Shown here piece by piece: positions 1 to 6,689 of a stretch of DNA of 15,633 bases. The notes under the pieces are model-generated. The model was not told where the DNA came from and did no database searches. It saw only the letters and a program-made list of their open reading frames with translations. Position 1 is the stretch's first letter. Every line of letters starts with the position of its first letter. The position numbers were made by a program, and so were the translations under genes. Source of the stretch: Candidatus Cloacimonadota bacterium (GTDB taxonomy: Bacteria; Cloacimonadota; Cloacimonadia; Cloacimonadales; TCS61); contig QMNP01000009.1 of NCBI GenBank assembly GCA_003647825.1, positions 1-15,633 of the forward strand. The letters run 5' to 3'.

Positions 1-252
1 GACGGATATTTCACATTTGTAATAACCGAGGATGCTGATATAACAATTACAATCTACACAATTACGGGCAGAAAGATAAGGACAATAACAAAAAGTGCAT
101 GTTCAGCTGGTTATAATCAAATCTATTGGAATGGTAAAGATGGTGATGATGATGACATAGCCAATAATACCTATTTTTATAAGATCAAGGCGAAACAGCT
201 TACCAACAAAAAGATCACTGAAGAGATCGGAAAAGTAATAATTTTAAAGTAA
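1..252 (+). CDS. C-terminal FlgD-like Ig domain of a surface or secreted protein (5' end missing)
   Basis: The first 83 codons, open from the window edge to TAA at 250-252, are the C-terminal end of a larger protein. The sequence alternates beta-strand-like segments: ITITIYTITGRKIRTI, then GYNQIYWNGKDGDDDDIANN, then TYFYKIKA. This is the usual pattern of the FlgD Ig-like domain (I.IYd..GR.vr.l ... G.n.i.WdGkD..G..va.G.YfYki). The domain often sits at the extreme C-terminus of exported proteins in FCB-group bacteria, where it may act as a sorting or anchoring module. The closing residues IGKVIILK fit such an end. The catalytic or binding part lies outside the window, so the function is unknown; a PorU-type or other secreted peptidase is possible but cannot be seen. 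The domain call is fairly secure and the export role is inference. Confidence 0.7.
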   Translation, partial: DGYFTFVITEDADITITIYTITGRKIRTITKSACSAGYNQIYWNGKDGDDDDIANNTYFYKIKAKQLTNKKITEEIGKVIILK

Positions 253-301
253 ACTATAGAAATTTAATTAACAGAAAAGTAGAATATTGACAAGAAAAGG
301 G

Positions 302-330
302 CTGACAATTTTTTTGTTTATCTTTATAGG
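302..330 (+). promoter_or_regulatory. Putative sigma-70-type promoter for the EF-G-like gene
   Basis: CTGACA (302-307) is separated by exactly 17 bases from TATAGG (325-330), in the AT-rich gap of 196 bases between the surface-protein fragment and the EF-G-like gene. It would give a leader of roughly 110 bases. A perfect TTGACA also lies at 287-292 but has no partner at a normal distance. The call rests on motif and spacing only. Confidence 0.4.
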
Positions 331-448
331 AATAAGTAATTATATATTATTTTTATTATTTAAAGAATTGTTATGTAATTTTATATTTAATATTTTTAAA
401 TATTAATTGAAAAAAATAGATGAAAATAAGATAAATGTCGGGGGAAAT

Positions 449-2488
449 ATGAAGAATATTCGAAATATCGCTCTGGTCGGTTCCAGTGGTGCCGGAAAAA
501 CAAGTTTGGCAGAGCAAATGCTTTTTAATTCCAAAGCTACAACCAGAGTTGGTAAAGTGGATGATGGAAATACAGTAATGGATTTCAGTGCTGAAGAAAT
601 CGAAAAAGGCATGTCTATGACACTTGGGGTAGCAAATTTCAATTGGAAAAATACTAAAGTAAATATTCTGGATACTCCCGGATATGTAGATTTTTCTGGA
701 GAACAAATTGCTGCTGCAACTGCTGTTGAAAATTTATTGTTTGTGGTTAATGCCGCAGCTGGATTTGAAGTTGGACTGGAACAATCGATCGAACTTCTGG
801 AAGACAAGAAATTGGCAAAAGCAATTATTGTGAATAGAATGGATAATGAAGGCGCTGATTTTAATAAAGCATTAGAATTGATCAAAGAAAATACGAGTAT
901 GGTTCCCGTACCAGTATTTTTGCCAATCGGAAGTGAGCACAAATTTACTGGTGTTGTAGATATCATAAAAGGTAAAGCTTTCATCGATGGCAAAGTAGCA
1001 GATATTCCGGCCGATATGGCCGACCTTGTAGAAGAAAGCCGCATGGTTTTAATGGAATCTGTTGCAGAGAGCGATGATGATCTTTTAGAAAAATATTTTG
1101 AAGCTGGAGAACTCACAGACGAAGAACTCTCTAAGGGTATTAAAAGCGCAATTATTGCTGGAACAGTGATTCCTGCATTTGCCTGCTCTGCAACTCAAAA
1201 TATTGCAGTTGATGCAATTCTAAATGCAATAGTAGAATATTTACCTTCTCCTGCAGACATGAATGAACTTGCAATTATAGAAGGTGATGAAGAGAAAACA
1301 GTTGTTGTATCCGAAGACGGAAACTTAATTGCTTTTATTTTCAAATCTTTTTCAGATCCCAATGTTGGTGATATTGCCTATGTTCGAGTATTCTCAGGTA
1401 CAATTCATTCAGGCTTGGATGTATTTGTTCCAGAAAAAGACAGTAAAGATAGAATTGGTAATATCAACACAGTTATTGGAAAGAACAGAAAAGATATTTC
1501 AGATCTGAAAGCCGGTGATATTGGTGGGCTTGTGAAGATCAAAGTTGCTCGTGGTTTTGATTCAATTGTAAAAGCTGGAACGGAAGTTAAATTTCCAAAA
1601 CCCGAACTTCCTTCATCGGTTTACTGGCAGGCAATAAAAGCAGAAAATCAGAGTGATGAAGATAAAATTGGCAGCTCACTGAATAAACTTCTGGAAGAAG
1701 ATCCTACAATTTCTATCAGTATGAATGCCGAAACAAATGAAAATGTTATTTCTGGAATTGGAGAGCAGCAGATCGGTTTGATCAAAAAGAAACTTAAATC
1801 TCGCTACAAAATTGAATGTAATTTGAAAACACCATCTGTTCCTTATCGTGAAACTATTCGCGGTAGTGCCGACGTAAGCTATAAACACAAAAAACAATCT
1901 GGTGGAAAAGGCCAATATGGTGAAGTTTATTTCCGTGTGAAACCAAAACCTCGTGGTGAAGGTTTTGAATTTATTAATTCTGTAGTTGGTGGAACAATTC
2001 CCAGTAAATTTATACCCGCTATTGAGAAAGGTTTGAACGAGATTCTGGTTGAAGGAATCATTTCAGGAAATCCCATTGTTGATCTTAGTGTAGAAGTATA
2101 TTATGGAAGTTATCATGATGTAGATTCATCTGAAATGGCATTCAAAATTGCAACCTGGCAATGTTTGAAAAAAGCCTTTGAAGTAGCGAAACCAATTTTG
2201 CTGGAACCTGTTTATGAAGCAAAGATTATAATTCCAGATGAATACATGGGTGATGTGATGGGTGATGTTTCAACTCGACGTGGAAAAATACTTGGTATGG
2301 AACAGAAAGGTAATAAACAAATTTTAAATGCCCAGATGCCTTTAGCTGAATTGTTCAATTACTATCCTGCACTTAAATCTCTTACTCAGGGTAGAGGAAA
2401 GTTTACTCAGAAGTTCTCTCACTATGAGAAAGTTCCAGATGAAGTGGCTGCTAAAGTTATTGCAGAGGCTAATAAGAAAGACGAATAA
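449..2488 (+). CDS. fusA2: Elongation factor G-like translational GTPase (EF-G2/FusA2 type)
   Basis: This 679-residue protein has the five-domain plan of EF-G. The GTPase domain shows a P-loop GSSGAGKTS (11-19), DTPGYVDF (75-82) and NRMD (129-132). Domain IV is marked by the stretch around SGGKGQYGEVYF, and the C-terminal domain by DVMGDVSTRRGKILGM. It differs from canonical EF-G. The switch I segment reads EKGMSMT instead of RGITI, the expected catalytic His after DTPG is Tyr79, and NKMD has become NRMD. Tyr at that place is typical of the EF-G2/FusA2 paralogue group, so I prefer that to the main elongation factor, which is probably elsewhere in the genome. It should bind GTP and the ribosome; its hydrolysis rate and role in translocation are uncertain. 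ATG 449 follows GGGGGA at 440-445. An in-frame TTG at 407 would add 14 residues with no family support. The gene is followed by a terminator and appears to be its own transcription unit. Confidence 0.85.
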   Translation: MKNIRNIALVGSSGAGKTSLAEQMLFNSKATTRVGKVDDGNTVMDFSAEEIEKGMSMTLGVANFNWKNTKVNILDTPGYVDFSGEQIAAATAVENLLFVVNAAAGFEVGLEQSIELLEDKKLAKAIIVNRMDNEGADFNKALELIKENTSMVPVPVFLPIGSEHKFTGVVDIIKGKAFIDGKVADIPADMADLVEESRMVLMESVAESDDDLLEKYFEAGELTDEELSKGIKSAIIAGTVIPAFACSATQNIAVDAILNAIVEYLPSPADMNELAIIEGDEEKTVVVSEDGNLIAFIFKSFSDPNVGDIAYVRVFSGTIHSGLDVFVPEKDSKDRIGNINTVIGKNRKDISDLKAGDIGGLVKIKVARGFDSIVKAGTEVKFPKPELPSSVYWQAIKAENQSDEDKIGSSLNKLLEEDPTISISMNAETNENVISGIGEQQIGLIKKKLKSRYKIECNLKTPSVPYRETIRGSADVSYKHKKQSGGKGQYGEVYFRVKPKPRGEGFEFINSVVGGTIPSKFIPAIEKGLNEILVEGIISGNPIVDLSVEVYYGSYHDVDSSEMAFKIATWQCLKKAFEVAKPILLEPVYEAKIIIPDEYMGDVMGDVSTRRGKILGMEQKGNKQILNAQMPLAELFNYYPALKSLTQGRGKFTQKFSHYEKVPDEVAAKVIAEANKKDE

Positions 2489-2505
2489 TTTTTTTACACA
2501 CATTT

Positions 2506-2528
2506 AAAGCCCTGCTCGCAGGGCTTTT
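2506..2528 (+). terminator. Hairpin terminator after the EF-G-like gene
   Basis: AAAGCCCTG (2506-2514) pairs perfectly with CAGGGCTTT (2519-2527) around a CTCG loop. Flanking ACAC (2496-2499) and GTGT (2529-2532) can extend the stem. The T run is only four bases, so some read-through into yebC is likely. Confidence 0.65.
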
Positions 2529-2561
2529 GTGTAGTTAAAAGCAAAGTTTTTTGGAGGATTA

Positions 2562-3311
2562 ATGTCTGGTCATAGTAAATGGAGTTCCATTAAACATAAA
2601 AAAGGTGCTGCTGATGCCAAACGCGGTAAAATATTTACCCGTATTGTTCGTGAAATAATTGTTGCAGCTCGAGATGGCGGAGGTGATGCAGATGCAAATC
2701 CTCGTTTGAGATTAGCTATCTCTACAGCGCGTGCTGCCAATATGCCTAATTCCAACATCGAAAAAGCTATTAAAAAAGGTACAGGTGAGATCGAAGGTGT
2801 AACTTACGATAATTTTGTATATGAAGGTTATGGACATGGCGGTGTTGCTATTATTGTTGAAACACTTACTGATAATAAGCAGAGAACAGTTTCAGAAGTT
2901 AGGCACTGTTTTTCAAAATCCGGAGGATCCCTGGCTGAAAATGGAGCAGTTTCCTGGATGTTTGAACAAAAAGGTTTAATTGAAATTCCTAAAGCAGAAC
3001 TTGATGAAGATGAAGTTATGATGGAAGTGCTGGATGCAGGTGCAGATGACTTTCAAGTTGCTGAAGAAAATTTTGAAGTTTATACTGAGTATTCGGAACT
3101 GCATAATGTTTTGAAGAAGTTAGAAGAAAAGGGATTTGAGATTGCTAAAGCTGAATTGACGAGAATTCCCAAAAATTATGTTAATGCGGATGAAGTAGCA
3201 GGAAAATTATTGAAGTTACTCGATAATTTGGAAGATCTTGATGATGTTCAAAAAGTTTATGCAAACTTTGAGATCTCTGATGATGTAATGGAAAAATTAT
3301 CTCAAGAGTAG
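2562..3311 (+). CDS. yebC: YebC/PmpR/TACO1 family protein
   Basis: The 249-residue product has the family's usual length. It opens with the signature MSGHSKWSSIKHKKGAADAK followed by RGKIFTRIVREI, then NPRLRLAISTARAANMPNSN and the GYGHGGVAIIVETLTDN segment. The family was long annotated as transcriptional regulators; its mitochondrial member TACO1 is a translational activator, and more recent work links bacterial members to translation through difficult, proline-rich stretches. It is cytoplasmic. A strong GGAGG at 2553-2557 fixes the ATG. It is the first gene of the run into ruvC and ruvA, a pairing conserved across many bacteria. Nothing in the sequence is unusual. Confidence 0.95.
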   Translation: MSGHSKWSSIKHKKGAADAKRGKIFTRIVREIIVAARDGGGDADANPRLRLAISTARAANMPNSNIEKAIKKGTGEIEGVTYDNFVYEGYGHGGVAIIVETLTDNKQRTVSEVRHCFSKSGGSLAENGAVSWMFEQKGLIEIPKAELDEDEVMMEVLDAGADDFQVAEENFEVYTEYSELHNVLKKLEEKGFEIAKAELTRIPKNYVNADEVAGKLLKLLDNLEDLDDVQKVYANFEISDDVMEKLSQE

Positions 3312-3319
3312 GAAACTAA

Positions 3320-3360
3320 AGAATGATTAATACCCGAATTTGGGGTAACTAAAACATTCT
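3320..3360 (+). promoter_or_regulatory. Nested inverted repeat just before the ruvC ribosome binding site
   Basis: In the 58-base yebC-ruvC gap, AGAATG (3320-3325) can pair with CATTCT (3355-3360), and inside it TACCC (3331-3335) with GGGTA (3343-3347). The outer arm ends directly against the GGAG (3361-3364) used by ruvC. It has no T run, so it is not an obvious terminator. It may affect ruvC translation or mRNA stability; this is inference. Confidence 0.35.
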
Positions 3361-3369
3361 GGAGATTTA

Positions 3370-3849
3370 TTGATAATCTTAGGAATTGATCCCGGCAGTA
3401 TAAATTGCGGTTACGGTATCCTTCAAATTGAAAAAAGAAGAATTGTTGCTGCAGGATGCGATGTTGTTCAGGTGAAACCAACCTTGAGTTTACCAGTTCG
3501 ATTACAAAAGATTTATGATGAAATTTCGAAAATTGTTGCTGAATATAATCCAGATATCGCTGCTGTTGAATCTATTTTTTATGATAAAAATATTAAATCT
3601 GCCTTTACTCTGGGACATGCCAGAGGAGTAATATTACTCAGTTTGGCCAAAGCTGGAATCCCAATTGAAGAATATTCTCCGCGAGAGGTAAAAAAATCTG
3701 TCGTCGGAAATGGCAATGCTTCCAAAGAACAAGTGGAATACATGGTTAAGAAAATTATCAATTTAAAGAAAAGTCCGAAAACTCAGGATGCAACTGATGC
3801 TTTGGCTGTTGCACTTTGCCAATTCAATAAAGAACGATTCAGGATGTAA
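3370..3849 (+). CDS. ruvC: Crossover junction endodeoxyribonuclease RuvC
   Basis: RuvC is the Holliday junction resolvase that cleaves the four-way junction held by RuvAB. The 159-residue product has the RNase H-like fold and all four acidic metal ligands: Asp7 in ILGIDPG, Glu67 in AVESIF, and Asp140 and Asp143 in TQDATDALAVA. The length is normal for the family. The start is TTG at 3370, supported by GGAG at 3361-3364 and by the conserved N-terminus beginning two residues before ILGIDPG; no in-frame ATG fits. It lies between yebC and ruvA, 32 bases before the latter, so the two ruv genes are probably co-transcribed. The rare start codon and the upstream inverted repeat may keep its level low, as suits a nuclease (inference). 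Confidence 0.96.
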   Translation: MIILGIDPGSINCGYGILQIEKRRIVAAGCDVVQVKPTLSLPVRLQKIYDEISKIVAEYNPDIAAVESIFYDKNIKSAFTLGHARGVILLSLAKAGIPIEEYSPREVKKSVVGNGNASKEQVEYMVKKIINLKKSPKTQDATDALAVALCQFNKERFRM

Positions 3850-3881
3850 TTTATAAAAAAATCTGAATAGGATGTGATATT

Positions 3882-4493
3882 ATGATAGCATTTCTTAATG
3901 GAATTCTCAAAAAAAAGGAACCTGTCCATACGATCATTGAATGTGGTGGCGTAGGTTATGAAGTAAATATTCCACTTAGTACGTTTGATAAATTACCTGA
4001 GCAGGGAACCAACGTTGAGCTTCATATTCACTACTCTTTTAACGAAATGGATGGTGTGCGTTTATTTGGATTTTATAGTTTAGAAGAAAAAGAATTGTTT
4101 CGGCATCTTATCAATATTTCCAAGATCGGTCCCAAATTAGCTCTTGCGATCTTGTCTGGATTACCATTGCAGGATTTAGTTAGAGCAATTCAGATGGGAG
4201 ATGTAGGCTTGATCTCAACCATTCCCGGAATTGGAAAAAAATCTGCAGAAAGACTAATAATTGAGCTGAAAGATAAAGTTGGAAATATTGGTTTACAAGA
4301 TTCAATTCTACCTTCAGATTTTAGCGGATCCGATATTTTTCAGGAAGCAGAATCTGCATTAGTAACACTTGGATATAAACAATTTGAGGTGAGGAAAGCC
4401 ATCTCAAAACTTATTAAAGAAAATGAATTTACCAGTTCAGAAGAAGTGGTAAAAGCTACTATTAAAGCATTATATAAAAGAAGAAAAGTATAA
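3882..4493 (+). CDS. ruvA: Holliday junction branch migration protein RuvA
   Basis: RuvA forms tetramers that bind Holliday junctions and load the RuvB motor. The 203-residue product shows the N-terminal OB-fold (about 1-63, MIAFLNGIL through VRLFGFYS), with acidic pin residues Glu55 and Asp57 near the position of the acidic pin of E. coli RuvA. Two helix-hairpin-helix motifs follow (ISKIGPKLALAIL near 79-91 and IPGIGKKSAERLI near 114-126). A flexible linker leads to domain III (EAESALVTLGYKQFEVRKAI), which contacts RuvB. AGGATGTGA at 3869-3877 precedes the ATG. ruvB does not follow; rsmB does. ruvB must lie elsewhere if the pathway is complete. Confidence 0.96.
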   Translation: MIAFLNGILKKKEPVHTIIECGGVGYEVNIPLSTFDKLPEQGTNVELHIHYSFNEMDGVRLFGFYSLEEKELFRHLINISKIGPKLALAILSGLPLQDLVRAIQMGDVGLISTIPGIGKKSAERLIIELKDKVGNIGLQDSILPSDFSGSDIFQEAESALVTLGYKQFEVRKAISKLIKENEFTSSEEVVKATIKALYKRRKV

Positions 4494-4520
4494 TACAAAA
4501 TTGATTTTTCAGGAAAGTTA

Positions 4521-5840
4521 ATGATCGATGTACGCTTAGAAGCATATAAAATAATTCATAAAGTATTGGCAAAAAATGTTTTTTCCGATAAACTTCTAGC
4601 CCGAATGGCAAAAAGATTAAAAGCTGCCGATTCTGACGCAAACCTTTTGTATATGCTTGTAAAAGGTGTAATTAAGATGCATCACAATCTGGATTATATT
4701 GCCAGGCAATATACAGAACCAAAGAGATTTAATAATACTCCTCAAAAATTTAAACTGTTACTTTATATGGGCTTATATCAATTGAAATATTGCGACAATA
4801 TCCCCGATCATGCTGCTATCAATGAAACTGTAGCTCTGGCTAAAAAAATGTTTGGGAATAATATTGCCAATTTCATCAATGCTACCTTACGATCCTATCA
4901 GAGAAATCCTGAAATTACCTATCCTGAAGATATGGGTGAGAATCTGGCTTGCCGCTATTCTTTTGATAATCATATTATTACTGACTGGCTGGATTATTGG
5001 GGAGAGGAGAATACAGAAAAGTTATGCGAATATTATAACAAAGTTCCTCGACTGAATGTCAGAGTTAATACATTAGCCACAGATCGGAAGCGGCTAATTG
5101 ATTATTTTGAACGTCGTGGTATTCTAGTAGAAGAGAGCACCGTTTCTGAAAATATGCTTGTAACTGATATGGTGCAAGAAGTTTTGAATGATGTTGCTTT
5201 TCAAGAAGGCTATTTCTCTATTCAGGATGCATCAGCGGCCTTGGTGGTGGAATTAATGCAGCCAAAAATGAATGAATCTATCCTGGATCTTTTTGCTGCA
5301 CCTGGTGGAAAAGCTACTTATATCTCGGAATTAATGTGTAATTCCGGTGAATTGATCGCTGTTGATAAATTTCCCAACAAAGTAAAAAAGATAAAACAAT
5401 CTATGGAACGACTAAAGATCAATAACAGCAATCTGCATTCTTCAGATGCCTTTACATATGGGCCTGTAGCTCCTGCATTCGATAGAGTTTTATTGGATGT
5501 TCCCTGTAGCGGCTGGGGAGTATTTCAAAAGAAAGCAGAGCTTCGCTGGCAGTTAAATCAAGATGTTCCAAAACTTATAAAACTACAGGAAAATGCTTTG
5601 AAATTGGGAGCCTCATTTACTAAGCCAGGCGGATTTTTAATTTATAGCACTTGTACTTTGAATAAAAAGGAAAATGAAACTCAAATTGAAAAATTTCTTG
5701 CAAGAAATAAGAGCTTTAAACTTATTCCCGCAAGTAAATATATTGATAAAGATTTTACAGAAAATGGGTATTTGAAAACATTGCCCTTCGTTCATAATAT
5801 GGATGGAGCTTTTGCAGCTAAAATGCAAAAAGCAGAATGA
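4521..5840 (+). CDS. rsmB: 16S rRNA m5C967 methyltransferase RsmB
   Basis: The enzyme uses S-adenosylmethionine to methylate a cytosine (C967 in E. coli numbering) in 16S rRNA. The 439-residue product has the family layout. An N-terminal NusB-like RNA-binding domain spans about 1-130 (NLLYMLVKGV, PDHAAINETVALAKK, NFINATLR). The C-terminal Rossmann-fold methyltransferase carries the SAM motif LDLFAAPGGK (255-264), motif IV DVPCSG with Cys329, and motif VI YSTCTL with the likely nucleophile Cys378. An AGGAAAG site at 4511-4517 precedes the ATG. The gene starts 27 bases after ruvA and is followed after 38 bases by the PASTA gene, so it sits inside an operon. All catalytic residues are present. 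Confidence 0.95.
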   Translation: MIDVRLEAYKIIHKVLAKNVFSDKLLARMAKRLKAADSDANLLYMLVKGVIKMHHNLDYIARQYTEPKRFNNTPQKFKLLLYMGLYQLKYCDNIPDHAAINETVALAKKMFGNNIANFINATLRSYQRNPEITYPEDMGENLACRYSFDNHIITDWLDYWGEENTEKLCEYYNKVPRLNVRVNTLATDRKRLIDYFERRGILVEESTVSENMLVTDMVQEVLNDVAFQEGYFSIQDASAALVVELMQPKMNESILDLFAAPGGKATYISELMCNSGELIAVDKFPNKVKKIKQSMERLKINNSNLHSSDAFTYGPVAPAFDRVLLDVPCSGWGVFQKKAELRWQLNQDVPKLIKLQENALKLGASFTKPGGFLIYSTCTLNKKENETQIEKFLARNKSFKLIPASKYIDKDFTENGYLKTLPFVHNMDGAFAAKMQKAE

Positions 5841-5878
5841 ATATAATTTATTACAGAGCTGAAAATAAGGGGTTTTGA

Positions 5879-6445
5879 ATGAAGAATGTTGGCTCGATAT
5901 TGATATCAATTGGTTTGTTGATAGTTATTTTCCTAATAGGATTCTTCCTGTTTAACGTTGTAATGAAAATTGCTGTAGGACATGGAGATGAGGTAAATGT
6001 TCCTGATCTTTCTAACACAGATTTTAATGTAGCGGTGAAGATATGCGAAAGCAATAAATTATACCTGGAACAAGTAGAAGTTGTAAATAACGATGATGTA
6101 GAGAAAGGTAAGATCATTTCTCAAAATCCGCATCCAGGCATTAAAACAAAGAAATTTAGAACTGTGGAAGTTGTCGTGAGTAATGGACCGGAAATGGTGC
6201 GAATACCTTTTTTGTATAATTTAAGTGCCAGAGAGGCCAAATTGAAGCTGGAAAATGCTGGTTTACAAATTGGTGAGAAGATCTACCGATACTCTGATGA
6301 TGTTGATAAAAACAAGGTTGTTTACTCTCAACCGGTTGCTGATGAATTGATCGCTAAAAGAAGTCCCGTAGACGTAATAATCAGCTTGGGAAGTTATACA
6401 CCATCTTCTTCTGAAAATAAGTGGAAAAACCTCTTGGATGATTGA
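5879..6445 (+). CDS. Membrane-anchored protein with two PASTA domains
   Basis: The 188-residue product has a short cytoplasmic start (MKNVG), one transmembrane helix at about 7-30, and two PASTA repeats at about 38-104 and 105-172. Each repeat contains the family pattern: VPDLSN...GKIISQNPHPG...VEVVVSNGP, and IPFLYNLSAREAKLKLENAGL...VVYSQPV...VDVIISLG. A polar tail ends the protein. PASTA domains bind uncrosslinked peptidoglycan or muropeptides in Ser/Thr kinases and some penicillin-binding proteins. No kinase or transpeptidase domain is present, so it is a stand-alone sensor or adaptor of the cell envelope (inference). AAGGGG at 5867-5872 precedes the ATG. It is the last gene before a strong terminator. 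The rsmB-PASTA pairing recalls the Firmicutes rsmB-prpC-prkC neighbourhood. Confidence 0.85.
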   Translation: MKNVGSILISIGLLIVIFLIGFFLFNVVMKIAVGHGDEVNVPDLSNTDFNVAVKICESNKLYLEQVEVVNNDDVEKGKIISQNPHPGIKTKKFRTVEVVVSNGPEMVRIPFLYNLSAREAKLKLENAGLQIGEKIYRYSDDVDKNKVVYSQPVADELIAKRSPVDVIISLGSYTPSSSENKWKNLLDD

Positions 6446-6483
6446 TGTAGACGTGCAGAAACAGTAGCGATATGAACTTTTTT

Positions 6484-6511
6484 TCCGCCTTTATTAAGGC
6501 GGATTTTTTTT
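6484..6511 (+). terminator. Strong intrinsic terminator ending the yebC-PASTA run
   Basis: TCCGCCTT (6484-6491) pairs perfectly with AAGGCGGA (6496-6503) around a TATT loop, followed at once by eight T residues (6504-6511). This is a textbook intrinsic terminator, 38 bases after the PASTA stop codon. Confidence 0.92.
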
Positions 6512-6527
6512 ATCGAAAAATAAAGTG

Positions 6528-6550
6528 CTTGTAAATGCATGTAATACAAG
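6528..6550 (+). promoter_or_regulatory. Inverted repeat upstream of the gyrB promoter
   Basis: CTTGTA (6528-6533) and TACAAG (6545-6550) form a perfect six-base dyad separated by 11 bases that contain the palindrome ATGCAT. It lies about 70 bases upstream of the gyrB -35 box, where an activator or repressor could bind. A chance occurrence is possible in AT-rich DNA. Confidence 0.25.
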
Positions 6551-6620
6551 AAGATAAGAGTTTGTGTTAGACTGCTTGAATTTATTGCAGATTGTAGCTA
6601 ACTTTTTGCAAATAAAATAG

Positions 6621-6651
6621 TTGACACATATTTCACTTAAAAACATATAGT
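6621..6651 (+). promoter_or_regulatory. Putative gyrB promoter
   Basis: A perfect TTGACA (6621-6626) is followed by CATATAGT. The best -10 match is TATAGT (6646-6651) with a long 19-base spacer; CATATA (6644-6649) gives 17. It lies about 40 bases before the gyrB start and after a strong terminator, so a promoter is needed here. Gyrase promoters often respond to DNA relaxation, and an off-length spacer would fit that, but this is inference. Confidence 0.55.
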
Positions 6652-6689
6652 CATATATAATATATTACTAAAATAGAGAGGTGAAACTT

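Noticed and set aside
287..292. Perfect TTGACA as the -35 of the EF-G-like gene
   Set aside because: The position 17 bases downstream is a T run with no -10 match; the CTGACA/TATAGG pair nearby fits better.
407..448. TTG at 407 as the start of the EF-G-like gene
   Set aside because: It adds 14 residues before the conserved N-terminus and has no ribosome binding site; ATG 449 has GGGGGA just upstream.
403..1116. 237-codon open frame on the minus strand
   Set aside because: It lies inside the EF-G-like gene, is rich in Ser, Ala and Ile as expected from the antisense of this coding sequence, and matches no family I know.
6681..6689. GTG at 6681 as the gyrB start
   Set aside because: The GTG is part of the AGAGAGGTG ribosome binding site for ATG 6690, and the three extra residues are not conserved.
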